Positions 6,217-12,206 of a stretch of 12,206 nt of DNA are shown here, one piece after another. The stretch's first letter is position 1. Each line of letters opens with the position of its first letter. Source of the DNA: Pseudobutyrivibrio sp. (lineage in GTDB: Bacteria > Bacillota > Clostridia > Lachnospirales > Lachnospiraceae); assembly GCA_017557715.1 (NCBI GenBank), contig JAFYYE010000030.1, positions 1 to 12,206 of the forward strand, read 5' to 3'. Position numbers and translations under genes: made by a program. The notes under the pieces were generated by a model. It searched no databases and was not told where the DNA came from. It saw only the letters and a program-made list of their open reading frames with translations.

Positions 6217-8691
6217 ATGAATCTTAAAGTTTTAAAAACACTAGAATATGACAAAATAATAGAGCGACTTGCTGAAAAGGCTACCTGCGAGTCAGGTAAG
6301 AAGCGCTGCCAGGAGTTGCTTCCTATAAATGATGTAGAGGAGATAAAGGTGATGCAGCAGGAGACCGCCTGCGCATTTAATCGTCTGGTAAAGTTTTCAG
6401 ATGTAAGCGCCAGCGGTACTACAGATTTGCGCCCATCACTTGCTCGTCTTGAGCTTGGTTCCACACTTGGAATTGATGAAATTCTTGCGGTAGCTTCAGT
6501 GCTTGAGGTTACAAAGCGTGTGGCAAAGTACGGTGCTCAGATGGAAGAGGAGGATGCCATGTCCTTCTACTTCAACGGCCTTTCTCCTGAGGTGGCACTT
6601 CTCAATGAGATTAGAAGATGCATTATTGATGAGGAGACTATTGCTGATGATGCCAGCACAGCCCTCTTTGAAATTCGTCGCGGTATGCAGCGCACAAATG
6701 AAAAGATTAAGAGCGTCATGAACTCTCTTCTTAACAACAGTACCACACGAGGATATCTTCAGGAGCCTGTTGTTACCATGCGTCAGGGAAGATACTGTCT
6801 TCCTGTTCGTTCTGACTACAAGTCACGTGTGCCTGGTATGGTGCATGACCAGTCTTCAACAGGAAGTACCTTCTTTATCGAGCCTATGCAGGCGGTAGAT
6901 TTAAACAACGAGATGCGTGAGCTTCAGGTTAGAGAGCAGGATGAGATTGAGCGCATTCTTGCAAATCTTTCTAACAGAATCGCAGAGGTTTCAGAAGGTA
7001 TAATTCGTAATTACGAATTACTTACAGAGATTGATTTTATTCTTGCAAAGGGACGTTATGCTATCGAGCTTAACGCCAGCAGCCCAGAGTTTAATGAGGA
7101 TGGCATCATCAATTTAAGAGGTGCACGCCACCCACTTTTGGATCCAAAGAAGGTAGTTGCTACAGATATTAAATTGGGAGAGGACTATAATCTGTTACTT
7201 GTCACAGGTCCTAACACTGGTGGTAAGACAGTATCATTAAAGACCTGTGGTCTTCTTACACTTATGGCGCAGGCGGGTCTTCACATTCCAGCAAAGGACA
7301 GAAGCCAGATTGCTGTATTTGATGATGTGTACGCTGATATCGGTGATGAGCAATCTATCGAGCAGTCACTATCAACATTCTCATCTCATATGGTAAACAT
7401 TGTCCACATTTTAGAGGCAATCAATGGTGGAAGTTATTCACATGAGACAGAGGAGCAGCTGGCTAAGACAAAGAAGGACTTCGTTTATTCGAAGGTAATT
7501 CACGGAACACAAACACCTGACAAGGTGCCACAGTTCTTAATCCTTATCGACGAGCTTTGTGCAGGAACTGATCCTAAGGAAGGTGCGGCGCTTGCACAGT
7601 CTATTCTTGATAGACTTCACACACTTGATGTGCGCACAATGGCAACCACACACTACAGTGAGCTGAAGGTGTATGCCCTTTCAACAGAAGGTGTGGAGAA
7701 TGCATCCTGCGAGTTCTCACTGGAGACACTCAGTCCTACATATCGTTTGATTATAGGTGTGCCTGGAAAGTCTAACGCTTTTGCTATTTCAAGCAAGCTT
7801 GGAATTCCAACGGACCTTATTGAGGATGCTCAGAGCCGTCTTTCAGAAGATGATAAATCCTTCGAGGATTTGATGGTTGACCTTGAGCAGAAGCGCCATC
7901 AGGTCGAAGAGGATGCTGCGGAAGCAGCTGCTGCCCTCAAGGAAGCAGAAGCAAAGCTTGCCAATGCAACCGCTAAGGAAGAGAAGATAAAAACTCAGCG
8001 TGAGGAGCTTATTCGCCAGGCTCATGAAGATGCAGCAGCAATTCTTCAGGAAGCAAAGGATATTGCAGATGAAGCAATTCGTGACTTTAATAAATTTGGC
8101 AAGGGCGGCGGAAATATTTCTGCCATGGAGGCAAAGCGTGCCGCACTTGGTAAAGGTGTAAACAAAGCCAAGAGCAAATCCAAGGAAAAGCAGGAGGTTC
8201 AGGAGAATCACAATGTTCCTACAAACCTTCATGTGGGCGACAAGGTAAAGGTGCTTTCAATGAACCTTACTGGAAATGTTTGCACACTTCCTAATTCAAA
8301 GGGAGATGTTCAGGTACAGATGGGTATCATGAAGTCCACTGTAAATATCAAGGACCTTGTGCTTATCGAGGAAGAGGATAAGTTTGTACCAAAGAAGGGC
8401 ACAAGAGTTAAGAATATGACTTACGGCGGATTTAACAAGGCGGCATCGATTTCGCCAGAGATTAATCTTCTTGGTTGCACCGTAGATGAAGGAATAGCCA
8501 AGCTTGAAAAATATCTGGATGATGCATACATCAGCCACCTCACCTCAGTGCGCGTAGTCCACGGCAAGGGAACAGGTGCCCTTCGCAAAGGTGTTCAGGA
8601 ATACCTTCGCCGTTGCAAAAATGTAGCTGAGTTCCACCTTGGAGAGTTTGGAGAGGGCGATGCGGGCGTAACAATTGTTACTTTTAAATAG
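6217..8691 (+). CDS. mutS2: MutS2 (RqcU) ATPase/endonuclease-family protein with KOW and Smr domains
   Basis: MutS2 is not a mismatch repair protein. In Bacillus subtilis it binds collided ribosomes and helps split them, and in other species it suppresses recombination. The 824-residue protein has the MutS-like lever/clamp region (about 1-320), Walker A GPNTGGKT (331-338), Walker B LILIDE (441-446) followed by LCAGTDP, a long coiled coil (about 550-660), a KOW-like domain from about 673 and a C-terminal Smr domain with HGKGTGALRKGV (782 onward). The Smr LDLRG motif reads INLLG (749-753). A stretch of about 38 residues (402-440) replaces a linker of roughly 7 in typical family members, so the protein is longer than the usual 780-790. 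The start is supported by GAGG at 6208-6211 and the family-typical N-terminus. It is divergent from the pan operon; I find no convincing promoter. Confidence 0.96.
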   Translation: MNLKVLKTLEYDKIIERLAEKATCESGKKRCQELLPINDVEEIKVMQQETACAFNRLVKFSDVSASGTTDLRPSLARLELGSTLGIDEILAVASVLEVTKRVAKYGAQMEEEDAMSFYFNGLSPEVALLNEIRRCIIDEETIADDASTALFEIRRGMQRTNEKIKSVMNSLLNNSTTRGYLQEPVVTMRQGRYCLPVRSDYKSRVPGMVHDQSSTGSTFFIEPMQAVDLNNEMRELQVREQDEIERILANLSNRIAEVSEGIIRNYELLTEIDFILAKGRYAIELNASSPEFNEDGIINLRGARHPLLDPKKVVATDIKLGEDYNLLLVTGPNTGGKTVSLKTCGLLTLMAQAGLHIPAKDRSQIAVFDDVYADIGDEQSIEQSLSTFSSHMVNIVHILEAINGGSYSHETEEQLAKTKKDFVYSKVIHGTQTPDKVPQFLILIDELCAGTDPKEGAALAQSILDRLHTLDVRTMATTHYSELKVYALSTEGVENASCEFSLETLSPTYRLIIGVPGKSNAFAISSKLGIPTDLIEDAQSRLSEDDKSFEDLMVDLEQKRHQVEEDAAEAAAALKEAEAKLANATAKEEKIKTQREELIRQAHEDAAAILQEAKDIADEAIRDFNKFGKGGGNISAMEAKRAALGKGVNKAKSKSKEKQEVQENHNVPTNLHVGDKVKVLSMNLTGNVCTLPNSKGDVQVQMGIMKSTVNIKDLVLIEEEDKFVPKKGTRVKNMTYGGFNKAASISPEINLLGCTVDEGIAKLEKYLDDAYISHLTSVRVVHGKGTGALRKGVQEYLRRCKNVAEFHLGEFGEGDAGVTIVTFK

Positions 8692-8804
8692 TGTGATACT
8701 TGTGTGATAATCCAGATGTTATTATTTCTTCAGAAAAAAGGTAAAGAAAACAAAGACGCTGGCCGATAGAAGAGTCAGTGAGTAAATTTCAGGAGGTATG
8801 AAAA

Positions 8805-8936
8805 ATGACAATCGGGGAAATCATCAGATGCTCAACACTTGAGGAAGTTTTTAGAAAGGCATTCGAACTTAATCGAATCGGAATTAAGACTGAGTTTATT
8901 TCCAGCAATGCACTGCGAGTAGTTGCAATTTCATAG
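8805..8936 (+). CDS. Small protein of unknown function (43 aa)
   Basis: The frame MTIGEIIRCS...VVAIS codes for 43 residues. AGGAGG at 8791-8796 is 8 bases before the ATG, an ideal SD. The stop is followed within 10 bases by a strong terminator, so this is a complete mini-unit. The protein is soluble-looking, with no signal or membrane segment. It has a likely amphipathic helix (TLEEVFRKAFELNRIG, about 11-26) followed by a beta strand (KTEFISS..LRVVAIS, 29-43). It could be cotranscribed with mutS2, 113 bases upstream, or have its own promoter, which I cannot place with confidence. I recognise no family. An ATG at 8798 in another frame, too close to the SD, would give only 14 residues and is unlikely. 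Confidence 0.7.
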   Translation: MTIGEIIRCSTLEEVFRKAFELNRIGIKTEFISSNALRVVAIS

Positions 8937-8943
8937 ACTGTCG

Positions 8944-8969
8944 GGGCTGCCATCTTGGCAGCCTTTTTT
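8944..8969 (+). terminator. Rho-independent terminator after the small gene
   Basis: GGCTGCCA pairs with TGGCAGCC around a TCT loop, extended by one G-T pair, and is followed by six Ts (8964-8969). It is one of the strongest hairpins in the window. It ends the small gene, and mutS2 if they are cotranscribed, and insulates the licT promoter. Confidence 0.92.
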
Positions 8970-8972
8970 GTG

Positions 8973-8992
8973 AATTGTGAACAAATTGTGAA
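8973..8992 (+). repeat. Direct repeat AATTGTGAA, two copies 11 bp apart
   Basis: AATTGTGAA occurs at 8973-8981 and 8984-8992. It lies about 40-60 bases upstream of the proposed licT -35 box, a suitable place for an activator or catabolite regulator. It does not match the CcpA cre consensus. The role is unknown. Confidence 0.4.
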
Positions 8993-9032
8993 GTATGAAA
9001 TTTAACAAAACGTAAAACATTACTTAAAGCTC

Positions 9033-9061
9033 TTTACAAATTTAAGGATTGTATGTAAAGT
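9033..9061 (+). promoter_or_regulatory. Promoter of licT
   Basis: TTTACA (9033-9038) and TAAAGT (9056-9061) are 17 bases apart. The start site would be near 9068, just ahead of the RAT at 9085, as expected for an attenuated bgl-type leader. The -10 box is only a fair match; position strengthens the call. Confidence 0.6.
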
Positions 9062-9084
9062 ATACGAGTAAACAAAACAAGTTC

Positions 9085-9117
9085 GGATTGTTACTGCAAG
9101 GCAGGCAAGACTGAATC
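9085..9117 (+). promoter_or_regulatory. Ribonucleic antiterminator (RAT) for LicT, upstream of licT
   Basis: GGATTGTTACTGC, a three-base loop AAG, then GCAGGCAAGAC match the BglG/LicT-family RAT pattern almost base for base, including the CTGC/GCAG upper stem and the flanking GTTA and GGCAA internal-loop bases. Bound LicT would stabilise this hairpin. Its 3' part (9109-9117) is also the 5' arm of the terminator at 9109-9179, so the two folds exclude each other. Confidence 0.93.
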
Positions 9118-9179
9118 GTCCCTTTAACCATCACGCATGGTTATGTTATTATTGTTTGGGAACGATTTGGTCGTTTTTT
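9109..9179 (+). terminator. LicT-controlled leader terminator before licT
   Basis: GACTGAATCGTCCC (9109-9122) pairs with 9158-9172 in a stem of 14 bp with one bulged A and two G-T wobbles, followed by GTTTTTT and more Ts. The large loop contains its own hairpin, AACCAT/ATGGTT (9126-9142). The 5' arm overlaps the RAT, which gives the standard terminator/antiterminator switch. Confidence 0.88.
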
Positions 9180-9216
9180 ATTTTACGAGAAATTATTAGA
9201 AAAGAATCATTAGAGA

Positions 9217-10062
9217 ATGAAGATTAAAAAGATTTTAAATAATAATGCAGCCTTGGCAATAGATGACAAGGGGAACGAAATAGTTTATACGGGATGCGGT
9301 CTTTGCTTCCAGAAAAAATGTGGTGACCAGATTGATGAGAGCAAAATTGAAAAAACTTTCGTCATGGAAAAGCCTAGTGAGCAGTTTAAACAGTTAGTTT
9401 CAGAAATGCCATATGAACAGATTCAGGTGGCAGATGAGATTATCAAAAATGCAGAAGCAGTTTTAAAGAAGCCACTCTGCAACAACATTTACATTACTTT
9501 GACAGATCACCTTGGATATGCAATTGAGCGTGCAAAGTCAGGTACGTATTTACGAAACAAGCTCCTTTGGGAAATCAAGAATTTCTACAAGACAGAATTC
9601 GGAATTGGTTGCCAGGCACTTGAGACTATCAAGGAAAAACTTGGAGCAGAGCTTCCAGAAGATGAGGCAGGATTCTTCGCACTCCACATTGTAAATGCAG
9701 AATTAGATGGTAACATGCATCACACTCTTGAAACTTCAGAGGTGATTAGCGACATCGTCAGCATTGTTAAATACACTTTCAATTCAGAGTTAGATGAGCA
9801 TACACTTTCTTATGAAAGATTTATCACTCATTTGAAATATTTTTTACAGCGTGCAGAAAAGCAGGAGTATTATCCAGCAGATAATACAGAAATGTTTAGC
9901 ATGATTAAAAACAGATTTCCAGATGCTTATAAATGCGCCATTCGCATTAAGAGCTATATGGAATCAAAATTTCCAGATAATGAAATTACCGACGAGGAAA
10001 TGCTTTACTTGGTAGTGCATATTTCTCGAATTACAGATAGAAAAGAAGTAGCTATAAGGTAG
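9217..10062 (+). CDS. licT: LicT/BglG-family transcription antiterminator
   Basis: This protein binds RAT hairpins in nascent RNA to prevent termination when its PTS sugar is available. The 281 residues comprise the CAT RNA-binding domain (1-57: MKIKKILNNNAAL, then FQKKCGDQIDESKIEKTFVM) and two PRD domains. The four phosphorylatable histidines are present: H98 (TDHLGYAIER) and H157 (ALHIVNAEL) in PRD1, and H205 (ITHLKYF) and H268 (VVHISRI) in PRD2. In the family the PTS permease phosphorylates PRD1 to inactivate, and HPr phosphorylates PRD2 to activate. The gene is flanked by a RAT on each side and precedes an EIIBCA gene, so it should regulate itself and that permease. The SD is weak (TAGAGA close to the ATG), which may keep its level low. 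The CAT domain holds an unusual C27-x2-C30-x4-C35 motif. Confidence 0.95.
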   Translation: MKIKKILNNNAALAIDDKGNEIVYTGCGLCFQKKCGDQIDESKIEKTFVMEKPSEQFKQLVSEMPYEQIQVADEIIKNAEAVLKKPLCNNIYITLTDHLGYAIERAKSGTYLRNKLLWEIKNFYKTEFGIGCQALETIKEKLGAELPEDEAGFFALHIVNAELDGNMHHTLETSEVISDIVSIVKYTFNSELDEHTLSYERFITHLKYFLQRAEKQEYYPADNTEMFSMIKNRFPDAYKCAIRIKSYMESKFPDNEITDEEMLYLVVHISRITDRKEVAIR

Positions 10063-10067
10063 TTATG

Positions 10068-10099
10068 GGATAGTTACGGCGTTAGAGCCGGCTAAACCT
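10068..10099 (+). promoter_or_regulatory. Second RAT antiterminator, upstream of the PTS gene
   Basis: GGATAGTTACGGC, the loop GTTAGA and GCCGGCTAAACC form a variant RAT that begins 5 bases after the licT stop. The GTTAC and GGC.AA.ACC internal-loop bases are kept, while the upper stem changes from CTGC/GCAG to CGGC/GCCG, a compensatory change that preserves pairing. The AAACC at its 3' end is also the start of the terminator stem at 10094. Confidence 0.85.
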
Positions 10100-10153
10100 G
10101 TACACAAAACGTAGAGTCATACTATGTCTCTATGTATGTGTGCAGGTTTTTTT
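10094..10153 (+). terminator. LicT-controlled terminator between licT and the PTS gene
   Basis: AAACCTGTACACA (10094-10106) pairs with TGTGTGCAGGTTT (10137-10149), with one wobble, and runs into seven Ts (10147-10153). An inner GTAGAG/CTCTAT stem caps it. The 5' arm overlaps the RAT. Without active LicT, transcripts should stop here after licT; with it they continue into the permease gene. Confidence 0.92.
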
Positions 10154-10165
10154 ATTTGAATTTGA

Positions 10166-10186
10166 CAGGTCAGTGCGCAGGACCTG
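10166..10186 (+). repeat. Inverted repeat CAGGTC/GACCTG in the PTS leader
   Basis: CAGGTC (10166-10171) and GACCTG (10181-10186) flank a 9-base centre that itself contains TGCGCA. It lies between the terminator and the PTS start codon. It could be a protein operator or an RNA hairpin affecting mRNA stability or processing. I cannot tell which. Confidence 0.45.
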
Positions 10187-10233
10187 AAGAAGATATAAAT
10201 TAAAAAATTGGGACAAAAGAGAGGATTTTAAAA

Positions 10234-12162
10234 ATGGCAAGCAAATATGATGGCTTAGCTCGAATTATCATCCAGAATGTTGGTGGTAAGAGCAACATTA
10301 AAAGTATTACACATTGTATAACAAGACTTAGATTTAAGCTTAAGGATGAAAGCAAGGCAAACACAGATATCCTTAAGAACACAGACGGTATCGTAACAGT
10401 TATCCAGTCTGGTGGTCAGTATCAGGTAGTAATTGGTAACCATGTACCAGACGTTTATGACGTAGTTTGTGAGCACGCTGGTATTTCAGGTGCAGCATCA
10501 GTAGATGATGATGGTCCAAAGGAAAAGATGAGCGCAGGTGCAGCTCTTATCGATATTATTTCTGGTGTATTCCAGCCACTTCTTTCTGTATTATGTGCAG
10601 CTGGTATCATCAAAGGTTTACTTGCAGTATGGTCATTCGTAGCAAGCAGCGTTTATGGAATTGATGTAACAACAAGCGGTGCTTATGAGATTTGGAACGC
10701 AGTAGGTGATGGATTCTTCTATTTCCTTCCAATCATCTTAGGTTACACTTCAGCTAAGAAATTTAAGTGTAGCGAATTCATTGGTATGGCACTTGGTGTA
10801 GGTCTTACATATCCAAACATGGTTGCTCTTAAGAGCGCTGAGGTTCTTGGAACAGTATTCGCTGGTTCATCATTTGCTATGGATTACATGACAGACTGGT
10901 TCGGAATTCCAGTTATCATGCCAGCTTCTGGTTACACACAGTCAGTAGTACCAGTTGTTTTAGCAGTTTATATTGCATCAAAGCTTGAAAAGTTCTTCAA
11001 GAAGCACATTCCAGATGTAATCAAGACATTCATCGTTCCACTTTGTGTTCTTGGAATTATGATGCCACTTACATATCTTGTAATTGGTCCAGTTGCAACA
11101 GTAGTATGTAACTTACTTACACTTATCTTTGGCGGATTATACAACATCCCAGTTGTTGGTGGAATTATCGCAGGTGCACTTATCGGTGCTATGTGGCAGG
11201 TACTTGTAATCTTTGGATTACACTGGGGACTTGTTCCACTTGCTATGATCAACTATGGTTCACTTGGATATGACTTTATCCTTTCACCATACTTCTGCGT
11301 ATCATTCGCACAGTCAGCTGTAGTTCTTGCTATGATTCTTAAGACAAAGGATCAGAAGCTTAAGGATATCGCTGTTCCAGCATTTATCTCAGGTATCTTC
11401 GGTGTAACTGAGCCATGTATTTACGGTATTACTCTTCCAAAGAAGAAGCCATTCGTTATCTCATGTATCGGTGGTGCAGCAGGTGGTATCATCACAGCTT
11501 TAGCAGGTGTTAAGTCTTATACAATGGGTGGTCTTGGTTTATTCGGACTCCCATGCTACATCGATCCAAACACAAACAGCCTTTACAGCATGTATTGGGT
11601 ACTCATCTCAATTGTTGTAGCAGTAGCAGTTTCATTTGTTCTTACAATGATTATTTATAAAGAAGATGAAGTAGTTGTAAAGAAGGAAATCAGCAGCTCA
11701 GCATCATCAAATGGCGAAATCCTTGTTGCTCCAATCAAGGGTGAAGTTAAGGCTTTAACAGCAGTAGAGGATAAGGTATTCTCATCAGAGGCAATGGGTA
11801 AGGGTGTTGCAATCGTTCCAGAAGAAGGAAAGGTTTATGCTCCAGCAGACGGTACAATTTCAGCATTCTTCAACACAGGTCACGCAATCGGCATCACAAC
11901 AGCAAACGGTGCTGAGGTTATCATCCACGTTGGTATGGACACAGTTCAGCTTGAGGGCAAGGGCTTCTCACCAAAGGTTAAGCAGGGTGATGTTGTTAAG
12001 AGAGGAGATCTCCTTCTCGAATTCGATATTGATTACATCAAGGGAGCTGGCTACTCAGTAGAGACTCCTGTAGTAATCACAAACTCAGATAAGTATATGG
12101 ATATCATTCCAACAGACGCTAAGAAGGTTGTTAACGGAAACGATTTAATCACATTACTTTAA
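10234..12162 (+). CDS. bglF: PTS beta-glucoside-type permease, EIIBCA
   Basis: This membrane permease imports and phosphorylates a sugar, probably a beta-glucoside; some relatives take sucrose or trehalose. The 642 residues run in the order EIIB, EIIC, EIIA. EIIB (1-90) has the phosphocysteine C28 in THCITRLRF. EIIC (about 105-475) is a series of hydrophobic segments with the conserved GVTEPCIYGITLP (390-402). A Ser-rich linker (about 480-496) leads to EIIA (about 500-640), with H550 (GHAIGI) and the phosphohistidine H565 (IIHVGMDTVQLEGKGF). The protein is complete, including its own EIIA. The SD is GAGAGG about 10 bases before the ATG. Codon use is strongly biased to a few codons, as in highly expressed genes. 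Expression is controlled by the RAT/terminator upstream. No phospho-glucosidase is visible; it may lie downstream. The bglF symbol means family, not proven substrate. Confidence 0.92.
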   Translation: MASKYDGLARIIIQNVGGKSNIKSITHCITRLRFKLKDESKANTDILKNTDGIVTVIQSGGQYQVVIGNHVPDVYDVVCEHAGISGAASVDDDGPKEKMSAGAALIDIISGVFQPLLSVLCAAGIIKGLLAVWSFVASSVYGIDVTTSGAYEIWNAVGDGFFYFLPIILGYTSAKKFKCSEFIGMALGVGLTYPNMVALKSAEVLGTVFAGSSFAMDYMTDWFGIPVIMPASGYTQSVVPVVLAVYIASKLEKFFKKHIPDVIKTFIVPLCVLGIMMPLTYLVIGPVATVVCNLLTLIFGGLYNIPVVGGIIAGALIGAMWQVLVIFGLHWGLVPLAMINYGSLGYDFILSPYFCVSFAQSAVVLAMILKTKDQKLKDIAVPAFISGIFGVTEPCIYGITLPKKKPFVISCIGGAAGGIITALAGVKSYTMGGLGLFGLPCYIDPNTNSLYSMYWVLISIVVAVAVSFVLTMIIYKEDEVVVKKEISSSASSNGEILVAPIKGEVKALTAVEDKVFSSEAMGKGVAIVPEEGKVYAPADGTISAFFNTGHAIGITTANGAEVIIHVGMDTVQLEGKGFSPKVKQGDVVKRGDLLLEFDIDYIKGAGYSVETPVVITNSDKYMDIIPTDAKKVVNGNDLITLL

Positions 12163-12171
12163 TAAAAAATA

Positions 12172-12194
12172 TGTTGGGCTGTTATGGCCCAACA
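12172..12194. terminator. Hairpin after the PTS gene, possible terminator
   Basis: TGTTGGGC pairs with GCCCAACA around a 7-base loop, 10 bases after the stop. No T-run follows on the + strand within the window. On the - strand the hairpin is followed by a T-rich stretch, so it could stop transcripts coming from the right. The window ends 12 bases later. Confidence 0.55.
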
Positions 12195-12206
12195 ATGATT
12201 TAGGCA

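Noticed and set aside
7843..8232. Antisense frame of 129 codons opposite mutS2
   Set aside because: It mirrors the coiled-coil coding region of mutS2, has no SD, and its Cys/Leu/Phe-rich content is typical of a shadow frame.
8798..8842. 14-codon frame from the ATG at 8798
   Set aside because: Only one base from the SD and very short; the ATG at 8805 has proper spacing and a longer frame.
10162..10199. TTGACA plus TATAAA as an internal promoter for the PTS gene
   Set aside because: The spacer is 26 bases, too long for a sigma-A promoter.
10968..11252. Antisense frame of 94 codons opposite the PTS gene
   Set aside because: Shadow of a codon-biased EIIC gene; no SD or supporting context.

Overview
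The window looks like a chromosomal segment of a low-to-moderate G+C Gram-positive anaerobe of the Clostridia, most likely a Lachnospiraceae member of the Butyrivibrio/Pseudobutyrivibrio type. This rests on strong AGGAGG-type ribosome binding sites, compact operons closed by rho-independent hairpins, a clostridial-type MutS2, a DUF2520 protein in the pantothenate operon and a LicT/RAT-controlled PTS. The genus is an inference.

Layout: (1) 1-1803, + strand: the 3' half of livG, then livF and a cytidylate-kinase-like gene, ending at a hairpin terminator. LivG and LivF are the two ATPases of a branched-chain amino acid type ABC importer whose permease and binding-protein genes would lie to the left. 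(2) 1804-3005: a single-gene island. An AT-rich tract carries ten TTATA cores, seven of them exactly 10 bp apart and one more 20 bp on that runs into the start codon. It precedes an orphan P-loop ATPase with a probable winged-helix C-terminus. The island lies between terminators and has more AT-rich codon use than its neighbours. (3) 3015-6128, - strand: a four-gene pantothenate operon, panG-like/panB/panC/panD, with a good promoter and a leader of about 125 nt. It encodes the whole route from 2-oxoisovalerate and aspartate to pantothenate. (4) 6217-8691, + strand: mutS2 (ribosome-splitting/DNA-binding ATPase), with an insertion of about 30 residues just before Walker B. (5) 8805-8969: a 43-codon small gene with its own strong SD and terminator. 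(6) 9033-12194, + strand: a beta-glucoside-type PTS regulon, consisting of promoter, RAT antiterminator with overlapping terminator, licT, a second RAT/terminator and an EIIBCA permease.

How the parts work together: the pan genes form one biosynthetic pathway. LicT should bind both RAT hairpins when the sugar is present, so it allows read-through into its own gene and into the PTS gene. The PTS EIIB/EIIA domains in turn phosphorylate the sugar and, by family knowledge, LicT. The least explained part is the phased repeat array together with its orphan ATPase. It is the best candidate for an undescribed regulatory or mobile-element-related unit, and self-binding by the ATPase is my inference only. 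Other points worth checking are a three-cysteine motif in the RNA-binding domain of LicT, compensatory stem changes between the two RATs, and the unannotated small protein.
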